Shown here: one piece after another, positions 28,290-37,038 of the stretch
How the letters are laid out: each line of letters starts with the position of its first letter
Position numbering within the stretch: position 1 is the first letter of the stretch
Assembly (NCBI RefSeq): GCF_001730315.1
Contig: NZ_MIKC01000001.1
Span: forward strand, 124,001 to 188,000
DNA length: 64,000 nucleotides
Direction of reading: 5' to 3'
From: Enterococcus ureilyticus
GTDB taxonomy: Bacteria; Bacillota; Bacilli; Lactobacillales; Enterococcaceae
Notes under the pieces: model-generated
The model's database searches: none
The model's input: the letters and a program-made list of their open reading frames with translations, nothing else
What the model was told of the DNA's origin: nothing
Program-made: the position numbers and the translations under genes

Positions 28290-29732
28290 CTAGTTGATTT
28301 GAGCTTTCTTTTTATCACGACGAGCTAAAGCTGGCAGGATCATTCCTAATAAAATCAACACAACAGGTGTTATCACATTAGACGCTAATTGAAAGAACCA
28401 CGCTTTAGGATCAGCCGCAAAATCAATTTTTGGTACCATACCTAAAATACAAGCAAACGCTGTAAATAAGAAACACCATAACCCAAAACCAAAGGCAATT
28501 TTCGGATTTTTAATAAACTTATATTCTGATGTGTAGTTTTTATATGCCTTATTCAACATCATATAAGCAAAGAATACCCATAAATAACGCATTGGCATCA
28601 CAACAGAGTTTAAGTTCGTTAACCATTTGACTAACTCTTTAATATTATCAATCCCAAACATCGGCAAGACGATAATGATACTAACTAAAATACCCGTCAG
28701 TAAATATCCGTTTACCAATGTCCCTTTTTTGCTTCTCTTACGTAAAGAAGCTGGTACGAAGTCAGGATCTGCATCTGCTAAAAGAATTTGTAAAGGTGCA
28801 TCGATTGAGAATGCTAAAGCAGAAATTTGACCAATACCATTGGTAATGGCGTAAATGATCATCAATAAATTCCCCACACCATAATATTCTCCCAATAATT
28901 GAAACGCTGTATAAGCACCGTTAGCCATTAAATCTTCTGGGATATTATTACTTGTAAACAACATGCCCATCGCAAACGAACCTAAAACAGCGGACACTCC
29001 AACCATGGCAGCTAGAAAAATCATTCCTTTAGGAAATTCTTTCGCTGGATTTCTCATGGAATTGACATAAGGTGAAATTTTTTCAGCTCCGCCAACCGCA
29101 AATACCAGCATGGAAACCGTGGTAAAATAACTAAAATCGAATTTTGGAATATACGTGCTGATCTTGTTCATATGAGGTGTTGCAAATTCAACAGTAGAAT
29201 TCATCATTGGTGCTCCGACTGCTAGCAAAATAAACAGCATAGACATGACGAAAATCGCGGTTCCCGCCATCCCGCCAATTACTTTTAGTGTCATCAACCC
29301 TTTTGTCGATAGGAGTAAGAACACTAGAAAAATAGCTAATGAAATCAAGGTAATCCCCACAACAGAAAAATTATTGACAATATTACCATTTCCTTGGATC
29401 GCCCAACCAAATGCAATCAGAACTAATTGAGGTTTCTGTGCCAAATAGGGGATATGCACCACCCAATACGTCCACGCAGCATAATAGGCTAATCGTTTTG
29501 TACTTGTATTTTGAACCCAAGAACTAACTCCGCCGCTGCTATCTTTAAACGTTGAGCCCAGTTGACCTACGATCAATGCATAGGGAATAAAATATAAGAC
29601 CAAAATCAAGACCCAAGATGTCACAACAGAAATCCCTTGTTGTGCATAGTTATTCACGACATTCCCTAAGCCCCAAACCATGTTGAAAGCGATCAGACCA
29701 ACAGTGAACCATCTTAATTGCTTTTGTTCCAT
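28290..29732 (-). CDS. yjeM: APC-superfamily amino acid transporter, YjeM type
   Basis: An integral membrane protein of 480 residues with about 12 hydrophobic segments. It opens FTVGLIAFNMVWGLGNVVNN, the first helix with the glycine-rich substrate site of APC transporters. The glutamate/GABA antiporter subfamily (YjeM) is recognised from this N-terminus and from VGGAEKISPYVNSMRNPAKE near residue 225. Substrate is probably an amino acid; no specific one can be assigned. I chose ATG at 29732, seven bases after AAGGAG; the frame opens six codons earlier. Monocistronic with its own terminator. Confidence 0.85.
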   Translation of the reverse strand: MEQKQLRWFTVGLIAFNMVWGLGNVVNNYAQQGISVVTSWVLILVLYFIPYALIVGQLGSTFKDSSGGVSSWVQNTSTKRLAYYAAWTYWVVHIPYLAQKPQLVLIAFGWAIQGNGNIVNNFSVVGITLISLAIFLVFLLLSTKGLMTLKVIGGMAGTAIFVMSMLFILLAVGAPMMNSTVEFATPHMNKISTYIPKFDFSYFTTVSMLVFAVGGAEKISPYVNSMRNPAKEFPKGMIFLAAMVGVSAVLGSFAMGMLFTSNNIPEDLMANGAYTAFQLLGEYYGVGNLLMIIYAITNGIGQISALAFSIDAPLQILLADADPDFVPASLRKRSKKGTLVNGYLLTGILVSIIIVLPMFGIDNIKELVKWLTNLNSVVMPMRYLWVFFAYMMLNKAYKNYTSEYKFIKNPKIAFGFGLWCFLFTAFACILGMVPKIDFAADPKAWFFQLASNVITPVVLILLGMILPALARRDKKKAQIN

Positions 29733-29957
29733 TAAACCACTCCTTATCATAATTAAGTATAAAATTTCTTTCTAATCATAATCATTTTTAAGGGTTTAAA
29801 CAAGCATTCACATGTATAAATATCGATTTTATCAGTAATTTATTAGATAAAAAAAGAAACTTTCTATTTTCTCTAATAAAAAAATTTACACTCTTCAAAA
29901 AAAAAGAACTAAAACCTTGATTACACAAAGTTTCAGCCATTTTTTCACGATCTAATG

Positions 29958-29996
29958 AATAACCATATTCTCATTTAACATGAGAATATGGTTATT
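29958..29996 (-). other. perfect 17-bp hairpin after the ABC operon
   Basis: AATAACCATATTCTCAT (29958-29974) pairs perfectly with 29980-29996 around a five-base loop, 16 bases after the last gene of the ytr-like operon. No T run follows on the minus strand, so it may be an RNA-stabilising end or an inefficient terminator. Confidence 0.6.
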
Positions 29997-30011
29997 CAAC
30001 GGGATAAACAA

Positions 30012-30824
30012 TTAATTTAACGAAACATCTCTTTTCTTGAACAGCTGCTGCATTGCTAAATAAATAAGTACACTATACACGCAAATTCCGCCAGCCATCT
30101 GCCAAAAATTCAAGTATGCCGGAGAATTGATTTCCGATCCCATTTTTTCCATAATTGTGTTCTTGATACTGAGCATATTGAAGGGATTCCATCTCAGCCA
30201 CTGGTATTTTGCCATCACAACATTTAAAAAAGAATTGATGATGCTACTGCCAAATAGAACACCTAACCCCACACCTACTGCTAAACTTTGAGAACGAATC
30301 GCCGCTGATATAAATAAAGTAATTGTAACATACAAAAGAATAAGCAAGAGATTTGCCCCTGCATAAGCACCTGCAACAGTCAACGCATTCCAACCATGAT
30401 ATCCCTTAACAACAGTAAAAGGAGACTGACTATTTAACAACAGGTTAGCGGATACTAAACTGGTCATATACAAAATCACAGTTCCGATCAGCGCATAAAT
30501 CAAACAGACAACAAATTTTGAAAAAAGAATTTGACTTCTCGTGAAAGGACGGATTAGTAAAAATTTAATCGTTCCCCGACTAAATTCTTCCGCAACGATT
30601 GATGCGGCAACAACAACAATAAATAAATTCAGAAATGACGTCATTTCAGTCAAACTTGCAAATAAATCGTTGGCTTTCATCATCACTTCGCCACTTTCAG
30701 ATTTCGCCGTTGTTCTCACTAAGAATGTGAGCGCAAACGTCATAGCAACTAATAGCAGCCACATGATCCAGGCTGATTTTTTTTTGATCAATTTTATCCA
30801 TTCATTTTTTATCAAGATGCTCAT
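30012..30824 (-). CDS. ABC-2 type permease
   Basis: A 270-residue membrane protein with about six hydrophobic segments. FSRGTIKFLLIRPFTRSQIL near residue 85 is the usual coupling-helix region of ABC-2 permeases, and a basic N-terminus precedes helix 1. It is the last gene of the six-gene operon and starts one base after the stop of the ATPase gene. I chose ATG at 30824 (MSILIKNEWIKL) because GGAGG lies eight bases upstream. It likely forms an exporter with the adjacent 305-residue ATPase. Substrate unknown; bacitracin/lantibiotic-type exporters share this architecture. Confidence 0.85.
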   Translation of the reverse strand: MSILIKNEWIKLIKKKSAWIMWLLLVAMTFALTFLVRTTAKSESGEVMMKANDLFASLTEMTSFLNLFIVVVAASIVAEEFSRGTIKFLLIRPFTRSQILFSKFVVCLIYALIGTVILYMTSLVSANLLLNSQSPFTVVKGYHGWNALTVAGAYAGANLLLILLYVTITLFISAAIRSQSLAVGVGLGVLFGSSIINSFLNVVMAKYQWLRWNPFNMLSIKNTIMEKMGSEINSPAYLNFWQMAGGICVYSVLIYLAMQQLFKKRDVSLN

Positions 30825-30825
30825 G

Positions 30826-31743
30826 TCATAATCCTCCATCTTCTGTCCAGCGTAAAAAGTTCTCTTCTAGAGAATCTACATGGACTTTTAACTCTTTGAT
30901 GCCAATACCAGCGTCAACTAATTGTTTGACAAGCGTTGTTCTAGTATCTTCGTTCAATTCGATTTTAAGATAGCTACCTGCTACAGTTACATTATAATGG
31001 TCTGCTAGTAAGATCGTCTGTGCTTGCTCTTGTTTATCTGTTTCCAATAAGACAATGAGCTTACTTTCTTCTTCTGGATTATCCATTGGCCCCACGTATG
31101 TGATTTCACCTTTTTGTACAATTACTAAATTATCGCATAATAACTCCATATCACTTAATTGATGACTTGAAATCAGAACGCCTACACCATGGTTTTTCAG
31201 ATTTTGAATCATCTCACGAAACTCACGCATTCCCTTTGGGTCCAATCCATTCATCGGCTCATCCAAAAGCAGCAAATCCGGCTGATGTAATATAGCTTGT
31301 GCTACACCTAATCTTTGACGCATTCCTAAAGAATAGGTTTTCACCTTTTGATCTATATTGTTTTCCAAATGAACACTCCGAATCACCTGATTTAACTTGT
31401 CATCTGTGATTGTTTTTGGCGCCATCCTCGCATATTGTTTTAAATTCTCCATCCCTGTCATGTAATTATAAAACTCTGGATTTTCAACAATTGCCCCAAC
31501 ATGTGTCATCGCTTCTTTAAAGTTCGTTGATAAAACTTGACTATCAATCCTAATTGACCCTTCATCATGACTCATCAATCCGACCAACATACGAATAATA
31601 GTGGTTTTACCAGCGCCGTTAGGTCCTAACAAGCCAGTGACTTTTCCACGTTCAACTGTAAATGAAGCATCATTGATAATCATTTTTTTCCCTACGCGTT
31701 TTGAAATATTTTTCACTTCTAATACTTGTTGTTTTTCCATCAT
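30826..31743 (-). CDS. ABC transporter ATPase, BcrA/YtrE-like
   Basis: A 305-residue nucleotide-binding subunit. Walker A is GLLGPNGAGKTTIIR near residue 36, the signature is YSLGMRQRLGVAQAI near 136, and Walker B is LLLDEPMNGLDP near 156. H-loop SSHQLSDMELL follows near 193. The ~80-residue C-terminal extension is typical of ATPases that serve ABC-2 exporters such as BcrA. It pairs with the permease that follows one base later. Start is ATG at 31743 or 31740 after GAAGG. It is the fifth gene of the GntR-regulated operon. Confidence 0.9.
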   Translation of the reverse strand: MMEKQQVLEVKNISKRVGKKMIINDASFTVERGKVTGLLGPNGAGKTTIIRMLVGLMSHDEGSIRIDSQVLSTNFKEAMTHVGAIVENPEFYNYMTGMENLKQYARMAPKTITDDKLNQVIRSVHLENNIDQKVKTYSLGMRQRLGVAQAILHQPDLLLLDEPMNGLDPKGMREFREMIQNLKNHGVGVLISSHQLSDMELLCDNLVIVQKGEITYVGPMDNPEEESKLIVLLETDKQEQAQTILLADHYNVTVAGSYLKIELNEDTRTTLVKQLVDAGIGIKELKVHVDSLEENFLRWTEDGGL

Positions 31744-32475
31744 TTACCTTCTTTCCGCTTCAATATATTTTTTTAAGATAAAAATACTAAGCACACTGCA
31801 TATACCGACGAACACAAAATCAAACACTAAATCATCAAGATACAACGGAATATATCCTAACGTGATTTTAAACTGATGGCTCTTGATAAAGGCTAACTTC
31901 CTATAGCCGCTCAATAGTTGCTCACTAACCGTCATCTCTCCCCCTATCAACAGGACAAAGAGAACATACTTCGATCCTTTTTGTAATTTGTTTGGCGCAT
32001 TCATACTGATCCCACTACTTAATAAATAAACCAGCTGAATATAAACCGATGCAGATAAGAAAAAATAACTAACAATTAAAAGGTGTTTCCAATACTCTTG
32101 AAAATGCGACATTTGTACTTGGTGATCTAAAAGAAACACCAAGCCAACTAAGCAGCAATAATAGCTAAACAGAAAAATCGTACTTGTAAGCCAGCTAAAT
32201 AGGATATTACTGAAATAAAATTTGGTTTCACTAATGGGCAGTAAACGATACTGACTATTTTTCCAACTCTTGATTTGCCTATACATTTCCCAAATAAACT
32301 GTGCAAAAAAGAAGAAAAAAACGGCCACTAAAACAACTTGAGAGATGCCTTGTATATGGATTTGCTTGATTCCTAGTTTGTAAATCATATACCCACTTAA
32401 AAATAAGAAACAAGCCATACTAAAAAACCAAAATTGACGACTTTCTTTACTATATTCCTTCCACAACTGATACAT
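31744..32475 (-). CDS. membrane protein of the ytr-like ABC operon
   Basis: A 243-residue protein with about six hydrophobic segments (for example residues 16-34, 43-65, 88-110, 120-145). It is related in layout to its 233-residue neighbour: both have a central polar stretch ending LLPIS (here YRLLPISETKFYFSN, there FRLLPISTRKLYRCN). The pair therefore looks like a gene duplication and probably forms a heterodimeric membrane component, as YtrC and YtrD do. It ends one base before the next ATPase gene starts. Substrate unknown. Confidence 0.8.
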   Translation of the reverse strand: MYQLWKEYSKESRQFWFFSMACFLFLSGYMIYKLGIKQIHIQGISQVVLVAVFFFFFAQFIWEMYRQIKSWKNSQYRLLPISETKFYFSNILFSWLTSTIFLFSYYCCLVGLVFLLDHQVQMSHFQEYWKHLLIVSYFFLSASVYIQLVYLLSSGISMNAPNKLQKGSKYVLFVLLIGGEMTVSEQLLSGYRKLAFIKSHQFKITLGYIPLYLDDLVFDFVFVGICSVLSIFILKKYIEAERR

Positions 32476-33177
32476 TTAGCGATCACCTGCTTCCATATAT
32501 CGATCGATTACCCAAATACTAAGGTTAAAGTAAATACACGCTGAAATCAGCTGAACAATCACTTTAGAATAGACATTATCTTTTAATCCGAAGTAATGCA
32601 ACATGTTTCCTTCTAATAGATCAAACCCAAAACTTAAAAGCCACTCGAATAAAATCCAAAACACAATAAATAGGACAATTTCCAAAATCCACCGATATCT
32701 TTTTTGAACAAAATACTTAGCTGTTGATGATAGATAAACGAGAAATTGAACAATTAAAAACAACACGAAAATATCAATAGCAGCAACGATTATACCACTC
32801 CACGTGATCCCAATTTGAAACGGGATGTTTATAATTGTATAGTTCATAATCACACTTACCAAAAACGTTCCTATAAAAAAAACAATTCCGACGATCCCAC
32901 TAAATAATAAATTGCAACGATACAACTTCCTGGTACTAATAGGTAGTAACCGAAAATCCGATGTTCGAAAAGACTGATAGATACGGTTTGATTCCAACAC
33001 AAAAAATAGAATAAAATAAAGGATAATTGAAAATAGAAAGAGTGCGAAACTTAAATCAACGGACTGCTGTCTACCACTATAAACATTGGCCAAACCCATT
33101 AAAAAACTAATGAATAAAGACACTCCGTAAGCTAAGAACAGTGTCTTTGAATAAAATAATCGAAATAAATGGGTCAT
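32476..33177 (-). CDS. membrane protein of the ytr-like ABC operon, paralogue of its neighbour
   Basis: A 233-residue protein with about six hydrophobic segments. It shares the central FRLLPISTRKLY motif with the following gene. Its ATG overlaps the stop of the upstream ATPase gene by four bases, so the 252-codon ATPase (shorter after start correction) and this permease are translationally coupled and likely form one complex. I know no substrate for this family; the B. subtilis ytr operon responds to cell-wall antibiotics. Confidence 0.8.
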   Translation of the reverse strand: MTHLFRLFYSKTLFLAYGVSLFISFLMGLANVYSGRQQSVDLSFALFLFSIILYFILFFVLESNRIYQSFRTSDFRLLPISTRKLYRCNLLFSGIVGIVFFIGTFLVSVIMNYTIINIPFQIGITWSGIIVAAIDIFVLFLIVQFLVYLSSTAKYFVQKRYRWILEIVLFIVFWILFEWLLSFGFDLLEGNMLHYFGLKDNVYSKVIVQLISACIYFNLSIWVIDRYMEAGDR

Positions 33178-33872
33178 ATTTCGTACACCTCACGATATAA
33201 TGCTTCTAAATCCTTATGTTTGACTTCTTTCATCGTTTCTAAGGATTCATGAAGAATGATTTTACCATCGCGCAAAAACAGGACTTCATCAATAATATTT
33301 TCGATTTCTCTTAACTGATGCGTGGTAATAATGATCGAACTGTCTTCTTCAAACCACTGCAATAAAGATTGAATAATTTTTTCTCTTGATAACAGATCAA
33401 CACCACTTAACGGTTCATCCAGTAAATATAACTTTGCTCTTCTTGCTAAGGTCATACTTAAAGCAAACTTTTCCGCATTCCCTTTTGACAAATTGCCGAT
33501 TTTTTCTGATTCACTTAGGTTCATAAAGCGCAATAATTCATAGGCTCTTCGCTTATCAAAGTCTGTATAAAAACGATCATAAAATGAAATAATTTCTTCT
33601 AACCGCTGATTAGGTTGATAATTATTTTTATCTTCTAAATAAGCCACAAAAGATTTTGTTTTTGTTCCAACAACACAGCCATCAATCAAAATCTGACCTT
33701 TCCAATTCAATGCTAAACCTGCTAGTAATCGCATGATTGTGGTTTTTCCAGAACCATTTTCACCAATCAAGGCGATAATTTTCCCTGATTGAATAGAAAA
33801 ATCCAATGCATTAAAAATTTGCTTCATTCCTTTACGATAACTTAATTGCTCTACTTTCACTAAATCATTCAT
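33174..33872 (-). CDS. ABC transporter ATPase, YtrB-like
   Basis: A compact 232-residue ATPase. Walker A is ALIGENGSGKTTIMRLLAGL near residue 33, Walker B is LYLLDEPLSGVDLLS near 147, and the H-loop is TTHQLREIENI near 181. The signature is degenerate: GNLSKGNAEKFALSMTLA, with LSKGN in place of LSGGQ. That form is typical of the YtrB subgroup. I chose ATG at 33872 (MNDLVKVEQLSYRKG); it overlaps the GntR stop by four bases and is preceded by GGGAG. The frame runs 20 codons further upstream without a ribosome site. Confidence 0.88.
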   Translation of the reverse strand: MNDLVKVEQLSYRKGMKQIFNALDFSIQSGKIIALIGENGSGKTTIMRLLAGLALNWKGQILIDGCVVGTKTKSFVAYLEDKNNYQPNQRLEEIISFYDRFYTDFDKRRAYELLRFMNLSESEKIGNLSKGNAEKFALSMTLARRAKLYLLDEPLSGVDLLSREKIIQSLLQWFEEDSSIIITTHQLREIENIIDEVLFLRDGKIILHESLETMKEVKHKDLEALYREVYEI

Positions 33873-34237
33873 AAATCGTTCTCCCTTTCGACATACTCCT
33901 GTAGTAGATCTTTCGCTTGTTCTTGTGTCCAACCAAATTTTTTCATCTCAGCAAAAAAAGTTTCAATCACTTGTCCTACCGCCTGATCTTGTAAATGGCT
34001 GATTTTTTCAGTATCTTCTGTTACAAAACGCCCCAATCCGCGTTTAGAAAATAAAATACCCTCACGCTCTAATTCTTGTAAAGCTCGCTGGACAGTATTT
34101 GGATTTGTTGCTAATGCAACAGCTAGTTCTCTGACAGCTTTCACTTTTGCTCCAGGCTCTAATTTTCCTGAAATAATTTGCTGCGTGATAAAGTCCATTA
34201 TCTGTAAATAAATCGGTCGGTCTGTAAGAAAATCCAT
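33869..34237 (-). CDS. GntR-family regulator, YtrA subfamily
   Basis: A 122-residue regulator: a winged helix-turn-helix of ~70 residues (RPIYLQIMDFITQQIISGKL, ATNPNTVQRALQELEREGI) followed by a ~50-residue helical dimerisation tail. This short form is the YtrA subfamily, whose genes usually sit in front of the ABC operons they repress. That arrangement holds here: the next gene overlaps by four bases. I chose ATG at 34237 (MDFLTDRPIYLQ), seven bases after GGAGG. An inverted repeat on its own promoter (34271-34292) is the predicted autoregulatory operator. Confidence 0.92.
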   Translation of the reverse strand: MDFLTDRPIYLQIMDFITQQIISGKLEPGAKVKAVRELAVALATNPNTVQRALQELEREGILFSKRGLGRFVTEDTEKISHLQDQAVGQVIETFFAEMKKFGWTQEQAKDLLQEYVERENDL

Positions 34238-34270
34238 GACTTTACCTCCAATTTCCTTCACTCTCCACTA

Positions 34271-34292
34271 GTGTTCTAGTTAGATAGTACAC
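34271..34292. promoter_or_regulatory. YtrA-type operator overlapping the operon's -10
   Basis: On the minus strand GTGTACTA-N6-TAGAACAC is an inverted repeat with 7 of 8 positions matching. It covers the -10 hexamer of the operon promoter. GTGT...ACAC half-sites are typical of YtrA regulators, so a bound repressor would block the promoter. Confidence 0.65.
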
Positions 34293-34312
34293 CAATACTT
34301 AAAAAAAAACAA
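34284..34312 (-). promoter_or_regulatory. promoter of the ytr-like operon
   Basis: On the minus strand TTGTTT (34307-34312), a 17-base spacer and TACTAT (34284-34289), about 50 bases before the gntR start. Confidence 0.6.
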
Positions 34313-34397
34313 TCTTTTTTTTGATACGTAGAAAAAGATTGAGTAAAACCAACTGCTCTAATATTTATCTAAAGAACGCTATAACTTTTCTGATCCA

Positions 34398-34446
34398 CAA
34401 AAAAAGGCACTAGACATTGCTTTAAAGCTCTTGTCCAATACCTTTT
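34398..34446 (-). terminator. probable terminator of the YbhN-like gene
   Basis: An imperfect stem, AAAAAGGCACTAGACA with TGTCCAATACCTTTTT, with a long loop, about 50 bases after the gene's stop and T-rich on the minus-strand 3' side. Confidence 0.45.
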
Positions 34447-34498
34447 TCTCTTAGAGTAAACTCAAATTCATAGAACAGTCTAAATTTTGTCAAATTTG

Positions 34499-35545
34499 CT
34501 ATTCTTCTAATGTTTTTTGTTTTTCCTCCCTAACTGCATGAAGGTCTGATTTTATATCTTTTCTTTTTTGAATCACGACGAAAACAAAACCAATCAGAAA
34601 AGGTAAGACAAAACTCCCAAAACGATACAAAAGTAAAGATGAGACTGCATCAACCGTTCCAACTAAAGGTTTGAATAACAAGAGATAGACAAATTCAAAT
34701 GGTCCAATACCAGCAGGCGTTGGAAATACGCCCGATAAAATAACTGCAAAACTGGTAAAAGAGACGACTAATAGAAAATCGATCGTTGGATGATTCTCAA
34801 CTAATACGACATAAGGAATCACATACCAAAAAATAAGCTTTGCAACATTCCAGCTAAAAATCCGAAGCATAGCAGAACGATCTTTCGTAATTGTCTGAAC
34901 TGTTTCTCTCAAAGAGTAGATTTGCAGATTGCATTTGTCTACCCAATCGCGTAGTTTTTTTCGTTTAAAGTATTTGTTTGTCCATTTGATTAGAAAAACT
35001 TGGAGATTAATGCTGCTTGAAAGAACAAGCAATGAAAAAATGATGACAAAGGTCAAGACGACACCTATTAAAATAAAAGGGATCATTTTAGGTGCACGCT
35101 CATAAAATAAGGAAAACTGGAAAATCAAGCCAAGGACTGATAAGAAAATCACAGCAACCTTATACATAATCATATGCAAAGCGGTCACACCAACGCCTTG
35201 AGAAACAGCCAAGCCTTTTTTCTTATAGAAATAAATTTCTGAAAGAAGCGTTCCTGTTCCAAAGGAGATCACACGATAAAATGCAACATAACAAGATGTA
35301 AAAAAGCCATCTTTTGTTGTAAAATCCTTCTGAAAATAAGACGCGATTTCTTTGATCGAGCGGCCTTCGACAATTTGGTAGATGACGCCTAATAAAATGA
35401 CTAAACCGACAACGATCCAGCTTGTTTTCATTAATTGAGCAAATATATCACTGAGGGAATTATCCATCACATAAATGATCACGCCGATCATAATCGCCAA
35501 CAAGCCAATATTCAAGAAAATTTTTGCTTTAGAATTACTTTTCAT
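34499..35545 (-). CDS. lysylphosphatidylglycerol synthase TM-region (YbhN/AglD-like) protein
   Basis: A 348-residue membrane protein with about eight hydrophobic segments, matching the flippase-type membrane domain of MprF. FPTPAGIGPFEFVYLLLFKP near residue 275 is the conserved family motif. The catalytic lysyl-transferase domain of MprF is absent. Such stand-alone proteins are thought to move lipids or lipid-linked sugars across the membrane; the substrate here is unknown. DUF1294 and lipid kinase genes lie upstream on the same strand, which loosely supports a role in membrane lipids. The DUF1294 stop is 12 bases before its ATG, so these two are probably co-transcribed. Confidence 0.85.
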   Translation of the reverse strand: MKSNSKAKIFLNIGLLAIMIGVIIYVMDNSLSDIFAQLMKTSWIVVGLVILLGVIYQIVEGRSIKEIASYFQKDFTTKDGFFTSCYVAFYRVISFGTGTLLSEIYFYKKKGLAVSQGVGVTALHMIMYKVAVIFLSVLGLIFQFSLFYERAPKMIPFILIGVVLTFVIIFSLLVLSSSINLQVFLIKWTNKYFKRKKLRDWVDKCNLQIYSLRETVQTITKDRSAMLRIFSWNVAKLIFWYVIPYVVLVENHPTIDFLLVVSFTSFAVILSGVFPTPAGIGPFEFVYLLLFKPLVGTVDAVSSLLLYRFGSFVLPFLIGFVFVVIQKRKDIKSDLHAVREEKQKTLEE

Positions 35546-35557
35546 GGTTTCTCCCCA

Positions 35558-35854
35558 CTAAAAATGTATTCGCGGTTCTCTTTTATAACTAAAATAAATA
35601 ATTGCAATAGTCACAAGTGTACCAAAAATAAAGATAAAATAAAAGCGAAATTTTCTCGTTTTATGATGAAAGAGCTGTTGCGCCAGCAAGCCACCAATTC
35701 CTCCTCCAATCAGTCCTATAAAAAGAAGATCGAATTCAGGTATACGCCATTTTTTTTGTTTCGCTCTTTGTTTATCAAAATACATTGCAAAAAATTCAAA
35801 CCCATTTACGATGACTAAATAGATCCATGGTAAATGCTTCAACAACCCACTCAT
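35558..35854 (-). CDS. DUF1294 small membrane protein
   Basis: A 98-residue protein with three hydrophobic segments. WRIPEFDLLFIGLIGGGIGG and the preceding FDKQRAKQKK are the DUF1294 signature. Function is unknown for the family. ATG at 35854 (MSGLLKHLPW) follows AGGAGG. It lies 12 bases upstream of the YbhN-like gene, probably in the same operon. Confidence 0.85.
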   Translation of the reverse strand: MSGLLKHLPWIYLVIVNGFEFFAMYFDKQRAKQKKWRIPEFDLLFIGLIGGGIGGLLAQQLFHHKTRKFRFYFIFIFGTLVTIAIIYFSYKREPRIHF

Positions 35855-35930
35855 CCTTTTTCCTCCTGAATTAAACTCCTTATAGGATACCTTGAAAGAG
35901 TATGCGATGTAAAGTTAATTCAACAAAAAA

Positions 35931-36842
35931 TCAATTGTTTTTAGAAGCTGGCACAAACACAGTCAACCCCTGTTTAATCATTTTCATCTGAATAGGTAAA
36001 TTCTCACTAGGATCTCCATCTACACGTGTACCGACTTTCTTTTCAGAAATGCTTTTAATTGATATCTCTGATGCAGTTATATACTTTAACCCAGGAATTT
36101 CATAGATTTTACCTAAAATGATTTTTGGTAAATAAAAAGCCAACTTAAAAAAATTCAATTTGGGTAAAATTGTTAAATGAAACAAACCATCATCAGGCGA
36201 TGCAGAAGCATCAAAATTTGTGTACCCTCCAACTGAATTGGTCATCGTGACGGTAACCAACTGCGTTTTCCCCTGCCACTGTTCGTTTTCCGTTTTGATA
36301 TCTAAACGATAACGCTTCTTTTTGGCCAATAATTTAAAAAAATTCTTTACAAAAATAAGTTTGCCATATTTTTGTTTCTCTTTCTGACTGATGCGGGCAG
36401 CAGTATCAGCTAAAAGTCCGATTGTCATTGTACTAATAATGACTTTTTGGTTGATCATACCATAGTCGATTTTTCTAGTTGCCCCCTCTAAAATAACAGC
36501 AGCCGCCTCTTCAAATTTTACTGGTATTCCTAAAACCCTAGCCATATTATTCACTGTGCCACCAGGTAGTAACCCAACTTTTAGATGGGGTAATTCGTCT
36601 TTAAAATCTGCCACATTGTGATTGATTGTCCCATCGCCGCCGATGAATACCAATGTATCAATATTTTCAGACTTCGCTTTTTCAACTGTTTTACGACTGT
36701 CACAATCCGGCCCCACTTGTTCTAATAGAAAATGAGTCTCCGCATGTCCATGATTTTTCGCATAATCGACAAACTGATTCGCTAATTCTTTCCCTTTATC
36801 TTTACCAGATGTTTCATTAAAAAGAATCATTACATTTTCCAT
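35931..36842 (-). CDS. diacylglycerol kinase-family lipid kinase (YegS/DagK-like)
   Basis: A 303-residue cytosolic or membrane-associated lipid kinase. The ATP-binding motif is FIGGDGTINHNVADF near residue 67, and LLPGGTVNNMARVLGIP near 94 is the second conserved loop. The C-terminal beta domain contains the VGTRVDGDPSENLPI region near 271 with the catalytic Asp. Family members phosphorylate diacylglycerol or related lipids; which one this copy uses cannot be told. Another dagK for undecaprenol or DAG recycling would be expected elsewhere in the genome. ATG at 36842 follows GGAGG. Confidence 0.9.
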   Translation of the reverse strand: MENVMILFNETSGKDKGKELANQFVDYAKNHGHAETHFLLEQVGPDCDSRKTVEKAKSENIDTLVFIGGDGTINHNVADFKDELPHLKVGLLPGGTVNNMARVLGIPVKFEEAAAVILEGATRKIDYGMINQKVIISTMTIGLLADTAARISQKEKQKYGKLIFVKNFFKLLAKKKRYRLDIKTENEQWQGKTQLVTVTMTNSVGGYTNFDASASPDDGLFHLTILPKLNFFKLAFYLPKIILGKIYEIPGLKYITASEISIKSISEKKVGTRVDGDPSENLPIQMKMIKQGLTVFVPASKNN

Positions 36843-36963
36843 CTAAGTTCCTCCTTATATAAATGGTAACAATGTTTCACTTTGTATTTCTCAACATCAT
36901 TTTATTCACTATGCTGTATTTCAAAGCAAAAGTGAACTGGACTCGTTCAACCTCGACAGAAAA

Positions 36964-36986
36964 ACAGGAAGTAAGTCACTACCTGT
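36964..36986 (-). terminator. terminator of pepT
   Basis: ACAGG-A-AGT and ACT-A-CCTGT arms with one mismatch and a five-base loop, followed on the minus strand by TTTTCTG. About 50 bases past the pepT stop. Confidence 0.6.
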
Positions 36987-37038
36987 AACTTTACTCCCTC
37001 TTTTCAATTTTTACTATTATTATCACTAGTTACACTTT

